Under the pieces are notes generated by a model. The model saw only the letters and a list, made by a program, of their open reading frames with translations. It did no database searches and was not told the origin of the DNA. 64,000 nt of DNA from Pseudomonas inefficax (GTDB taxonomy: Bacteria; Pseudomonadota; Gammaproteobacteria; Pseudomonadales; Pseudomonadaceae): the NCBI RefSeq assembly GCF_900277125.1, contig NZ_OPYN01000187.1:62001-126000 (forward strand), written 5' to 3'. A program made the translations under genes and the position numbers. Below are positions 27,232-36,877 of the stretch, in pieces. Every line of letters begins with the position of its first letter. The stretch's first letter is position 1.

Positions 27232-27387
27232 TGTCCGGTACAGATCGTGTCGTGATCAGGCTTGTGCCGTCAGCAAAGCAGTGCAGATAAACCGATGCAA
27301 CTGTTCCATCTGACGGGCCCCGTTGACGCGAGCCTATTTTGCCGTGACCAAGCATGTCGCCTGGACACCACACGACTGGAGATGCTC

Positions 27388-27948
27388 ATGATCAACCGCA
27401 ACTTTACCGCCGAACTCCATTGCAATTATGGGCAGGTAGTTATCGCTGACGCCTCTTTCTCTGACTACCCGTTCACCAGCCTGGACGAGGACGGTTGGCT
27501 GTGTACCGAAATAGCGCGCGAAAAGTATGCCGACGTTGGATTCAAACACGTCGCGTTTGATTTCACCTTCCTCCGCCAGGATGAACATCGCTGGATCTAC
27601 ACCATCCGCGGCGCGCAAGACTGCGATTATGCAGGCGCCAGACTCTGCAGGAACCGCAACGGCTGGCTGGGGTTGTACGGCAGCAATGTGGTAGGCAAGA
27701 TTATCAATAAACTCCCCCCTGACAGCTTCTTTGGGCAGGATGAATGGAAACTGCAGCCATTGATGGATTGGGATGGCGATATGAAAAGCGCCGAAAGCAT
27801 ACCGTTTTATATTCGTGATTCTTTTGGGCACCGCGTCGCCCGAACGTGGACCAGCGCCAGCAACCAGCGCCCGGTGCGTTTCCTGAATGCAAGTGAGCGC
27901 GTAGGCGAGGTACTTACGTTTCAGCTGCGTGATATTCAATTGACCTGA
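27388..27948 (+). CDS. Conserved protein of unknown function, paralog of the 24812-25381 gene
   Basis: The product has 186 residues with the same pattern as the 24812 gene (NFTAELHCNYGQ, DEDGWLCTE, CRNRNGWLGLYG, DWDGDMKSAESIPFYIRD). I choose the ATG at 27388 because GGAG lies six bases upstream and the homology with the paralog begins exactly there. It lies between the fragment mosaic and bkdR, converging on bkdR with 53 bases between stops. No function can be assigned. Confidence 0.8.
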   Translation: MINRNFTAELHCNYGQVVIADASFSDYPFTSLDEDGWLCTEIAREKYADVGFKHVAFDFTFLRQDEHRWIYTIRGAQDCDYAGARLCRNRNGWLGLYGSNVVGKIINKLPPDSFFGQDEWKLQPLMDWDGDMKSAESIPFYIRDSFGHRVARTWTSASNQRPVRFLNASERVGEVLTFQLRDIQLT

Positions 27949-28001
27949 CACTCTCCAGCAAGGCCGAGTGTCCAACTCGCTATCGACGACACGGATGTCT
28001 C

Positions 28002-28487
28002 TCACTCACGCAAGGTCATGCCATTGGCGGGCAGCGGCAAAGCTGTCTTGTAGCGAACCTGTTTCAAGGCAAAGCTGGAGCGGATGTTGGCCACCCCCGG
28101 CAACCGCGTCAGGTAATCGAGAAACCGCTCCAGCGCCTGGATGCTGGGCAACAGCACCCGCAGCAGGTAATCCGGGTCGCCGGTCATCAGGTAGCACTCC
28201 ATCACTTCGGGCCGTTCGGCAATTTCTTCCTCAAAACGGTGCAGCGACTGTTCCACCTGCTTCTCCAGGCTCACATGGATGAACACGTTCACATCCAGCC
28301 CCAAGGCCTCGGGCGACAGCAGGGTCACCTGCTGGCGGATCACCCCCAGCTCTTCCATGGCGCGCACCCGGTTGAAACAGGGCGTGGGCGACAGGTTCAC
28401 CGAGCGTGCCAGCTCGGCATTGGTGATGCGGGCGTTCTCTTGCAGGCTGTTGAGAATGCCGATATCGGTACGATCGAGTTTGCGCAT
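28002..28487 (-). CDS. bkdR: Lrp/AsnC-family activator of the bkd operon, BkdR
   Basis: BkdR is the leucine-responsive-type regulator that activates the bkd operon in P. putida. The 161-residue protein has an N-terminal winged helix-turn-helix ([20 protein letters not shown], then [20 protein letters not shown]) and a C-terminal RAM ligand domain ([17 protein letters not shown]). It is divergent from bkdAA with 198 bases between, where it is expected to bind. A 60-bp copy of part of this gene lies 1 kb away. Confidence 0.95.
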
Positions 28488-28685
28488 GAGACAAAATCAC
28501 CGGTTTTTTGTGTTTATGCGGAATGTTTATCTGCCCCGCTCGACAAAGGCAATCAACTTGAGAGAAAAATTCTCCTGCCGGGCCACTAAGATGTAGGGGA
28601 CGCTGACTTACCAGTCATAAGCCGGTACTCAGCGGCGGCCGCTTCAGAGCTCACAAAAACAAATACCCGAGCGAGCGTAAAAAGC

Positions 28686-29918
28686 ATGAACGAGTACGCC
28701 CCCCTGCGTTTGCATGTGCCCGAGCCTACCGGCCGGCCAGGCTGCCAGACCGATTTCTCCTACCTGCGCCTGAACGATGCAGGTCAAGCCCGTAAACCCC
28801 CGGTCGATGTCGATGCTGCCGACACCGCGGACCTGTCCTACAGCCTGATCCGCGTGCTCGACGAGCAAGGCGACGCGCAAGGCCCATGGGCTGAAGACAT
28901 CGACCCGCAAGTTCTCCGCCAAGGCATGCGCGCCATGCTCAAGACGCGGATTTTCGACAGCCGCATGGTGGTCGCCCAGCGCCAGAAGAAGATGTCCTTC
29001 TACATGCAGAGCCTGGGTGAAGAAGCCATCGGCAGCGGCCAGGCCCTGGCGCTGAACCGCACCGACATGTGCTTCCCCACCTACCGCCAGCAAAGCATCC
29101 TGATGGCCCGCGACGTGTCGCTGGTCGAGATGATCTGCCAGTTGCTGTCCAACGAGCGCGACCCGCTCAAGGGCCGCCAGCTGCCGATCATGTATTCGGT
29201 GCGCGAGGCCGGTTTCTTCACCATCAGCGGCAACCTGGCGACCCAGTTCGTGCAGGCGGTCGGCTGGGCCATGGCCTCGGCGATCAAGGGCGATACCAAG
29301 ATCGCCTCGGCGTGGATCGGCGACGGCGCAACAGCCGAGTCGGACTTCCACACCGCCCTCACCTTCGCCCACGTGTACCGCGCCCCGGTGATCCTCAACG
29401 TGGTCAACAACCAGTGGGCCATCTCTACCTTCCAGGCCATTGCCGGTGGCGAGTCGACCACCTTCGCCGGCCGTGGCGTGGGTTGCGGCATTGCCTCGCT
29501 GCGGGTTGACGGCAACGACTTCGTCGCCGTGTATGCCGCCTCGCGCTGGGCCGCCGAACGGGCCCGCCGTGGCCTTGGCCCAAGCCTGATCGAGTGGGTC
29601 ACCTACCGTGCCGGCCCGCACTCGACCTCGGACGACCCGTCCAAGTACCGCCCCGCCGATGACTGGAGCCACTTCCCGCTGGGTGACCCGATCGCCCGCC
29701 TGAAGCAGCACCTGATCAAGATCGGCCACTGGTCCGAGGAAGAACACCAGGCCACCACTGCCGAGTTCGAAGCTGCGGTCATCGCCGCGCAGAAGGAAGC
29801 CGAGCAGTACGGCACCCTGGCCAACGGTCACATCCCGAGCGCCGCCTCGATGTTCGAGGACGTGTACAAGGAAATGCCCGATCACCTGCGCCGCCAACGC
29901 CAGGAACTGGGGGTTTGA
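28686..29918 (+). CDS. bkdAA: Branched-chain 2-oxoacid dehydrogenase E1 alpha subunit
   Basis: The E1 alpha subunit binds thiamine diphosphate and, with E1 beta, decarboxylates the keto acids of valine, leucine and isoleucine. The 410-residue protein has the ThDP motif GDGATAESDFH...VVNNQWAIST around residues 214-245 (GDG-Nx-NN) and the loop YRAGPHSTSDDPSKYR near 307-322, equivalent to the phosphorylation loop of the mammalian enzyme. It is the first gene of bkdAA-bkdAB-bkdB-lpdV. The ribosome-binding site before the ATG is weak. Confidence 0.97.
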   Translation: MNEYAPLRLHVPEPTGRPGCQTDFSYLRLNDAGQARKPPVDVDAADTADLSYSLIRVLDEQGDAQGPWAEDIDPQVLRQGMRAMLKTRIFDSRMVVAQRQKKMSFYMQSLGEEAIGSGQALALNRTDMCFPTYRQQSILMARDVSLVEMICQLLSNERDPLKGRQLPIMYSVREAGFFTISGNLATQFVQAVGWAMASAIKGDTKIASAWIGDGATAESDFHTALTFAHVYRAPVILNVVNNQWAISTFQAIAGGESTTFAGRGVGCGIASLRVDGNDFVAVYAASRWAAERARRGLGPSLIEWVTYRAGPHSTSDDPSKYRPADDWSHFPLGDPIARLKQHLIKIGHWSEEEHQATTAEFEAAVIAAQKEAEQYGTLANGHIPSAASMFEDVYKEMPDHLRRQRQELGV

Positions 29919-29919
29919 G

Positions 29920-30978
<1,059 letters not shown>

Positions 30979-32250
30979 ATGGGCACGCACGTCATCAAGA
31001 TGCCGGACATTGGCGAAGGCATCGCGCAGGTCGAGTTGGTCGAGTGGTTCGTCAAGGTCGGCGACATGATCGCCGAAGACCAGGTTGTGGCCGACGTCAT
31101 GACCGACAAGGCCACCGTGGAAATCCCTTCGCCGGTCAGCGGCAAGGTGCTGGCCCTGGGTGGGCAGCCCGGTGAAGTGATGGCGGTCGGCAGCGAGCTG
31201 ATCCGCATCGAAGTGGAAGGCAGCGGCAACCATGTGGACGTGCCGCACGCCAAGCCGGTCGAGGCCCCGGCAGCTCCGGTAGCCGCCAAGCCGGAACCGC
31301 AGAAAGAAGTGAAGCCCGCTGCATGCCAGGCGCCTGCCAACCATGAGGCAGCGACCATCGTGCCGCGCCAGCCGGGCGACAAGCCGCTGGCCTCGCCGGC
31401 TGTGCGCAAGCGTGCCCTGGATGCCGGTATCGAACTGCGTTACGTGCATGGCAGCGGCCCGGCCGGGCGCATCCTGCACGAAGACCTCGACGCCTTCATG
31501 AGCAAGCCACACAGCGCTGGCGGGCAAGCGCCGAGCGGCTATGCCAAGCGCACCGACAGCGAGCAGGTGCCGGTGATCGGCCTGCGCCGCAAGATCGCCC
31601 AACGCATGCAGGACGCCAAGCGTCGGGTCGCGCACTTCAGCTATGTGGAAGAAATCGACGTCACCGCCCTGGAAGCCCTGCGCCAGCAACTCAACAGCAA
31701 GCACGGCGACAGCCGCGGCAAGCTGACCCTGCTGCCGTTCCTGGTGCGCGCCCTGGTCGTGGCACTGCGCGACTTCCCGCAGATCAATGCCACCTATGAC
31801 GACGAAGCCCAGGTCATCACCCGCCATGGCGCGGTGCATGTGGGCATCGCCACCCAAGGTGACAACGGCCTGATGGTGCCGGTGCTGCGCCATGCCGAAG
31901 CTGGCAGCCTGTGGAGCAATGCCGGCGAGATTTCGCGCCTGGCCAACGCTGCCCGCAACAACAAGGCCAGCCGCGATGAGCTGTCCGGTTCGACCATTAC
32001 CCTGACCAGCCTGGGCGCCCTGGGCGGTATCGTCAGCACGCCGGTGGTCAACACCCCGGAAGTGGCGATCGTCGGGGTCAACCGCATGGTCGAGCGGCCG
32101 GTGGTGATCGACGGCCAGATCGTCGTGCGCAAGATGATGAACCTGTCCAGCTCGTTCGACCACCGCGTGGTCGATGGCATGGACGCCGCGCTGTTCATCC
32201 AGGCCGTGCGCGGCCTGCTCGAACAACCCGCCTGCCTGTTCGTGGAGTGA
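30979..32250 (+). CDS. bkdB: Branched-chain 2-oxoacid dehydrogenase E2, lipoamide acyltransferase
   Basis: E2 is the core of the complex and transfers the branched acyl group to CoA. It has one N-terminal lipoyl domain with the lipoylated lysine K44 in DVMTDKATVE, an Ala/Pro-rich linker, and the peripheral-subunit-binding domain at about 136-172 (ASPAVRKRALDAGI). The C-terminal catalytic domain ends in SSSFDHRVVDGMDA, with H395 and D399 as the acyltransferase pair. It has 423 residues. Confidence 0.97.
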   Translation: MGTHVIKMPDIGEGIAQVELVEWFVKVGDMIAEDQVVADVMTDKATVEIPSPVSGKVLALGGQPGEVMAVGSELIRIEVEGSGNHVDVPHAKPVEAPAAPVAAKPEPQKEVKPAACQAPANHEAATIVPRQPGDKPLASPAVRKRALDAGIELRYVHGSGPAGRILHEDLDAFMSKPHSAGGQAPSGYAKRTDSEQVPVIGLRRKIAQRMQDAKRRVAHFSYVEEIDVTALEALRQQLNSKHGDSRGKLTLLPFLVRALVVALRDFPQINATYDDEAQVITRHGAVHVGIATQGDNGLMVPVLRHAEAGSLWSNAGEISRLANAARNNKASRDELSGSTITLTSLGALGGIVSTPVVNTPEVAIVGVNRMVERPVVIDGQIVVRKMMNLSSSFDHRVVDGMDAALFIQAVRGLLEQPACLFVE

Positions 32251-32252
32251 GC

Positions 32253-33632
<1,380 letters not shown>

Positions 33633-33657
33633 CACTGAAGCGGCCAAGGCCGATTTG

Positions 33658-33691
33658 GCCCGCAGCGCCCCAGGCGCCGCGGGTCTTTTTT
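33658..33691 (+). terminator. Rho-independent terminator of the bkd operon
   Basis: The stem cccgc-a-gcgcc/ggcgc-c-gcggg with a 3-base loop is followed by tctttttt, 26 bases past the lpdV stop. Confidence 0.88.
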
Positions 33692-33737
33692 CATTCAGGC
33701 CCTACGGCGGTCCAGCCCTTGAAGCCAGCGCGGTCTT

Positions 33738-33854
33738 TGTGGGAGCGGCCTTGTGTCGCGAAAGGGCTGCAAGGCAGCCCCATCAATATCTGCGCTGATG
33801 CAAAAGCCCTGGGGCCGCTTTGCGGCCCTTTCGCGACACAAGGCCGCTCCCACA
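33738..33854. repeat. Inverted repeat pair, tgtgggagcggccttgtgtc family
   Basis: Copies at 33738-33781 and 33811-33854 are inverted and face tail to tail (heads outward). Each holds an aagggctgc-type second stem ending in gcagcccc. The head tgtgggagcgg is shared with the REP elements elsewhere in the window, but the stem differs. Confidence 0.88.
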
Positions 33855-33865
33855 ATGATCGAGAA

Positions 33866-34080
33866 CTACTCGGCTAGAGCGTTCTTGGCTTGAGGGTGCT
33901 CAAGCCAGCTACAACAGCGCTCCTCCACGGCAGCAACCACCTGGTTGCCCTTGGCGAGTACAGGGAAAAACCCGGCCCAGGGGCAACGAACTTGTGCGCA
34001 AGCATCACGTTGTGGCCAACTGTTGCGCGCATCAACGTGGACGTGCCGCCCTTGACCGTCTGCACACTTTCAAGGATTTC
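33866..34080 (-). pseudogene. Possible decayed gene remnant upstream of azlC
   Basis: On the minus strand one frame encodes EILESVQTVKGGTSTLMRAT...HKFVAPGPGF. The next frame continues smoothly with FFPVLAKGNQVVAAVEERCC and ends NALAE-stop. The switch falls at a run of five T bases, which suggests a single-base frameshift in an older coding region. There is no start codon before azlC. I do not recognise the protein. The rest of the 450-base gap holds the bkd terminator and the repeat pair. Confidence 0.3.
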
Positions 34081-34082
34081 AA

Positions 34083-34817
34083 ATGCCGTATCCAAGCGCG
34101 CGCCATGCGTTCAGGCAAGGTGCCCACAGCGCCCTGCCGTTGACCTCCGGCATCGTGCCCTTCGGCTTGATCACCGGGGTAACGGCGATCGGTATGGGCC
34201 TGTCGCCAACCGATGCCATCGGCATGACCTTGCTGTTCTACTCCGGATCGGCGCAAATGGTGGTGATGCAGTTGATGCAAAGCGCCGCCCTGCCAGTGAC
34301 CATGGTAGTCACCGCGCTGGTGATCAACCTGCGCTTCCTGATGTACAGCGCCAGCCTCGCCCCGCACCTGGGCCAACTGCCACGCCGCCAAAAGTGGCCG
34401 ATGGCGTACATGCTGTCAGACCAGTCCTTCGCCCTGTGCACGCTGAAGATGGGTACGGGCGGGCTGGGGCAGTATGCCTACCCCTACTATGCCGGTACGG
34501 CAGTCACCATGTTCTTCGGCTGGAATCTCTCGGTGCTGGCGGGAATGTACCTGGGCGCGAGCATCCCTGAAGAATGGTCGCTCGGCTTTGCCATTCCGTT
34601 GTCATTCCTGGCTCTGTTGATACCCGGCATTCGCAATGCGGCAACGCTTGGCGCAGCACTGACCGGCGGCATGCTCGCCGTGCTGGCCGCCAACCTGCCC
34701 TACAACCTCGGCCTGCTGGCGGGCGCGCTGGGCGGCATCATCGCCGGGCTGGCCATCGAGAACTGGCAAAAACAGCGAACCGCGGCAGAAGACAATACCG
34801 AGCAGGAAGCATCATGA
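34083..34817 (+). CDS. azlC: AzlC-family branched-chain amino acid exporter, large subunit
   Basis: AzlC with AzlD forms a two-component exporter of branched-chain amino acids or their analogues. The 244-residue protein is hydrophobic with about 6-8 membrane segments, and it has the family blocks GIVPFGLITGVTAIGMGLS, FYSGSAQMVVMQLM and ALVINLRFLMYSASLAPHL. Its stop overlaps the azlD start (ATGA). Placement near the bkd operon fits a branched-chain substrate, but this is not proof. Confidence 0.92.
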   Translation: MPYPSARHAFRQGAHSALPLTSGIVPFGLITGVTAIGMGLSPTDAIGMTLLFYSGSAQMVVMQLMQSAALPVTMVVTALVINLRFLMYSASLAPHLGQLPRRQKWPMAYMLSDQSFALCTLKMGTGGLGQYAYPYYAGTAVTMFFGWNLSVLAGMYLGASIPEEWSLGFAIPLSFLALLIPGIRNAATLGAALTGGMLAVLAANLPYNLGLLAGALGGIIAGLAIENWQKQRTAAEDNTEQEAS

Positions 34818-35140
34818 GCGAAACGACCCAATGGATAACCTTCATTCTGATCGGCCTGGGCACCTTCGCCATTCGCCTGTCGTTCATCGAGTTGCACACG
34901 GTATTGCGCATCCCCCCACTGTTTCGCCGGGCCCTGACGTATGTGCCGGCCAGCGTGCTGGCGGCATTGGTACTGCCGGCCGTGGTGTTTCCTGATCGGC
35001 AGGCGGGGTTCGACTGGATGAACCCGCAGATACCAGCGGCAATACTCGCCGCGCTGGTGGCGTGGCGTACGCGCAGCACGATGCTGACGCTGATTGCGGG
35101 CATGGGAGTGCTGTGGGCCTTGAAGCATCTGGGGATGTAG
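34814..35140 (+). CDS. azlD: AzlD-family exporter, small subunit
   Basis: A 108-residue membrane protein with four predicted helices (WITFILIGLGTFAIRLSFIE, then PPLFRRALTYVPASVLAALV). The P-x-LFRRAL-Y-P-AVL pattern is diagnostic of AzlD. It starts inside the azlC stop codon, so the pair is translationally coupled. Confidence 0.9.
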   Translation: MSETTQWITFILIGLGTFAIRLSFIELHTVLRIPPLFRRALTYVPASVLAALVLPAVVFPDRQAGFDWMNPQIPAAILAALVAWRTRSTMLTLIAGMGVLWALKHLGM

Positions 35141-35199
35141 GAGTACACCGGCAGCGCCAGCTCAGCCCCTGGCAGTGAGAGGGCATGGGCGATGGGAAA

Positions 35200-35276
35200 T
35201 GGCGTCCCAGGCAGGAATTGAACCTGCAACCTTCCCCTTAGGAGGGGGATGCTCTATCCAATTGAGCTACTGAGAC
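35200..35276 (-). tRNA. tRNA-Arg (anticodon CCT)
   Basis: The minus strand folds as a 77-base tRNA: acceptor GTCTCAG/CTGGGAC, D-arm TAGCTCAATTGGATAGAGCA, anticodon stem TCCCC/GGGGA with loop CTCCTAA (CCT), T-arm GCAGG TTCAATT CCTGC, discriminator G and encoded CCA. It decodes AGG. Confidence 0.95.
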
Positions 35277-35387
35277 GCAAGTGCCGGCAGCGAGCGCTGC
35301 ACAGCGGGACGGCCAGCATGTTAACCAGCATGCTGGCGTTTGTCATGCCTCAAGCGGGCTTTTTCGCGTAATCCTTTTCTGCCAATG

Positions 35388-35981
35388 CTACACCTGTGGC
35401 AGCACACCCTCATCACGCAGCAGCGCGAACAATGCCGCGACCGCGGTTTCCAGGGTGGTGGAGTTGTCCAGCACATGCAGCGATGGATCGGCCAGCGCCT
35501 GCAAGCGTGCATTACGTGCAAGGCGCTGCTCTACTTCCTCGGCGCTTTCCCGCCCGCGGGCCAGCAAGCGCTCGCGCAGCACCTCGGGCCTGACCTGGAC
35601 CAGCACAGCCAACAGGTTCGGGTAGCGTCGGCGCGCCTCGGCCAGATAAGCCCGCGAACCATTCACCAGCACCGCCCTGCCCGCCGCCAGCCACTGGTCC
35701 ACCTGTACTGGAATGCCGTAATCCAGGCCGTTGGCTTGCCAATGCATGGCGAAAGCACCTTGTGCGCGCAGTGCCTCGAACTGCTCGGATGTGACGCCAT
35801 GGGCGGCTTCGCCCTTGGCTTCGGCCGAGCGGGTAATGACGCGACGAGCGATTTGCACCCCGGCGGCTGCCAGCCGCTCACGAGACGCGTCAATCAGGGA
35901 ATCTTTCCCGGAACCCGACGGTCCTACCAGATAGATCAACCGGCCTGTTCCTGACTGGCGGTCGCTTGCGTCATGTTGCAT
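35388..35981 (-). CDS. phnN: Ribose 1,5-bisphosphate phosphokinase PhnN
   Basis: PhnN phosphorylates ribose 1,5-bisphosphate to PRPP and belongs to the guanylate-kinase-like fold. The 197-residue protein has a P-loop GPSGSGKDS at residues 20-28 and EQFEALRAQGAFAMHWQANG, a substrate-binding segment of the family. No other phn genes are nearby, so it acts here apart from a C-P lyase operon. A GTG two codons upstream (35987) is an alternative start. Confidence 0.9.
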   Translation of the reverse strand: MQHDASDRQSGTGRLIYLVGPSGSGKDSLIDASRERLAAAGVQIARRVITRSAEAKGEAAHGVTSEQFEALRAQGAFAMHWQANGLDYGIPVQVDQWLAAGRAVLVNGSRAYLAEARRRYPNLLAVLVQVRPEVLRERLLARGRESAEEVEQRLARNARLQALADPSLHVLDNSTTLETAVAALFALLRDEGVLPQV

Positions 35982-36326
35982 AGCCACTATGCTCTATGGA
36001 AGGAAACCGGCGCATTCTATGATTTTTCCCGGTCTTTTGCTGCGTTTCACCAATTTTTGACGGCAAAAGTCTGACGATTGGGCAAGCCGGGGCATGTAAA
36101 ACTTTTCAAACCAGTACTCATTTCTGATAATTGGTACTGGCACAAAGCCTTTATCCGGCTCACTATTTGTCACAGAATTGACGCCAAGGAAACGGCGACC
36201 ATGAGGCAAGATGAGCGTCCATTTTTCACAGACGGTTGAACATTTCGTCGTCGCCACGGTCGTACTACCACCCCGTGCGGCCAATTTTAGAACCGCTTCC
36301 CCTGAACCAAAATCCGGTCAATTTAT
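35982..36326. other. Intergenic regulatory region upstream of amrZ
   Basis: This 345-base AT-richer stretch lies between phnN and amrZ, whose starts diverge. It contains an inverted repeat ccagtac/gtactgg (36111-36140) and an aactt...tctga pair (around 36101-36126) that only loosely fits an AlgU-type promoter with 17-18 bp spacing. A minus-strand ORF there has no coding character that I can defend. Confidence 0.5.
36111..36142. promoter_or_regulatory. Candidate AmrZ operator, two inverted half-sites
   Basis: The half-sites ccagtac (36111-36117) and gtactgg (36134-36140) form an inverted repeat. The right half reads gccagtaccaat on the minus strand, close to the GCCATTACCA core I recall for AmrZ sites in P. 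aeruginosa. Since AmrZ represses its own gene there, this could be the auto-operator. Confidence 0.35.
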
Positions 36327-36653
36327 ATGCGCCCAATGAAACAGGCTATTTATTCGAGCCGCACCGCTGACAAGTTCGTCGTCCGCCTGCCAGACGGGAT
36401 GCGTGAGCGCATTGCCGAGGTAGCGCGCAACCATCACCGCAGCATGAACTCCGAAATCATCGCGCGCCTGGAACAGAGCCTTATCCAGGAAGGTGCGCTG
36501 GGTGACGAGTTGAGCATGCGCCTGGACAGCCCTGAACTGTCCCTGCATGAACGCGAATTGCTGCAACGCTTCCGCCAACTGTCTCACCGCCAGCAGAACG
36601 CGCTGGTCGCCCTTATCGCTCACGATGTGGAAATGGCTACCGACGCCTCCTGA
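36327..36653 (+). CDS. amrZ: Ribbon-helix-helix transcription regulator AmrZ (AlgZ)
   Basis: AmrZ is an Arc-type regulator of alginate/exopolysaccharide, motility and c-di-GMP genes in pseudomonads. The 108-residue length equals P. aeruginosa AmrZ. The RHH core SSRTADKFVVRLPDGMRERI (residues 10-29) with HHRSMNSEIIARLEQSL following is nearly identical to it from memory, as is the C-terminal LSLHERELLQRFRQLSHRQQ. An rRNA-independent hairpin terminator follows. The long upstream gap suggests complex control. Confidence 0.93.
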   Translation: MRPMKQAIYSSRTADKFVVRLPDGMRERIAEVARNHHRSMNSEIIARLEQSLIQEGALGDELSMRLDSPELSLHERELLQRFRQLSHRQQNALVALIAHDVEMATDAS

Positions 36654-36671
36654 AGTTTGCAGCCGAACATG

Positions 36672-36698
36672 AAAAAGCCAGCGTAAGCTGGCTTTTTT
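36672..36698 (+). terminator. Terminator after amrZ
   Basis: The stem aaaaagccagc/gctggcttttt with a 4-base loop runs into a T6 tract, 19 bases past the amrZ stop. The A-rich left arm lets it act in both directions. Confidence 0.92.
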
Positions 36699-36730
36699 GT
36701 GGGCTCATCACCGCTGCGGGATCACTATCT

Positions 36731-36850
36731 CTGTGGGAGCGGCCTTGTGTCGCGAAAGGGCTGCGAAGCAGCCCCAGAATTTTGTGCAGCGCCGCTGAAA
36801 TTGCGGGGCCGCTCTGCGGCCCTTTCGCGACACAAGGCCGCTCCCACAGG
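36731..36850. repeat. Inverted repeat pair, tgtgggagcggccttgtgtc family
   Basis: Copies at 36731-36775 and 36805-36850 are inverted with heads outward and are nearly identical to the pair at 33738-33854. They lie just downstream of mgtE and the amrZ terminator. Confidence 0.9.
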
Positions 36851-36877
36851 GACCTCTCAGCGTTTGGAGGTAATCGG

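Larger units (their letters stand above)
26777..27387. other. Gene-free mosaic of duplicated gene fragments and REP copies
   Basis: This 611-base stretch has no intact gene. It contains a 38-codon tail of a glutamine synthetase-like gene, a second shorter copy of that tail with its 3' flank (27233-27280), a 60-bp piece of bkdR, one good REP and one decayed REP. Copies of the tail flank (26879-26922 and 27233-27276) agree at about 36 of 44 positions. The separate pieces are listed individually. Confidence 0.75.

Noticed and set aside
27334..28005. 223-residue minus-strand frame opposite the 27388 gene
   Set aside because: The plus-strand gene is supported by its paralog at 24812 and by a ribosome-binding site.
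36131..36150. ggtactggcacaaagccttt as a sigma-54 promoter before amrZ
   Set aside because: The GG has no GC at the required ten-base distance.
35994..36284. 96-residue minus-strand frame in the amrZ upstream region
   Set aside because: There is no ribosome-binding site or recognisable domain, and the region is AT-rich, regulatory-looking sequence.
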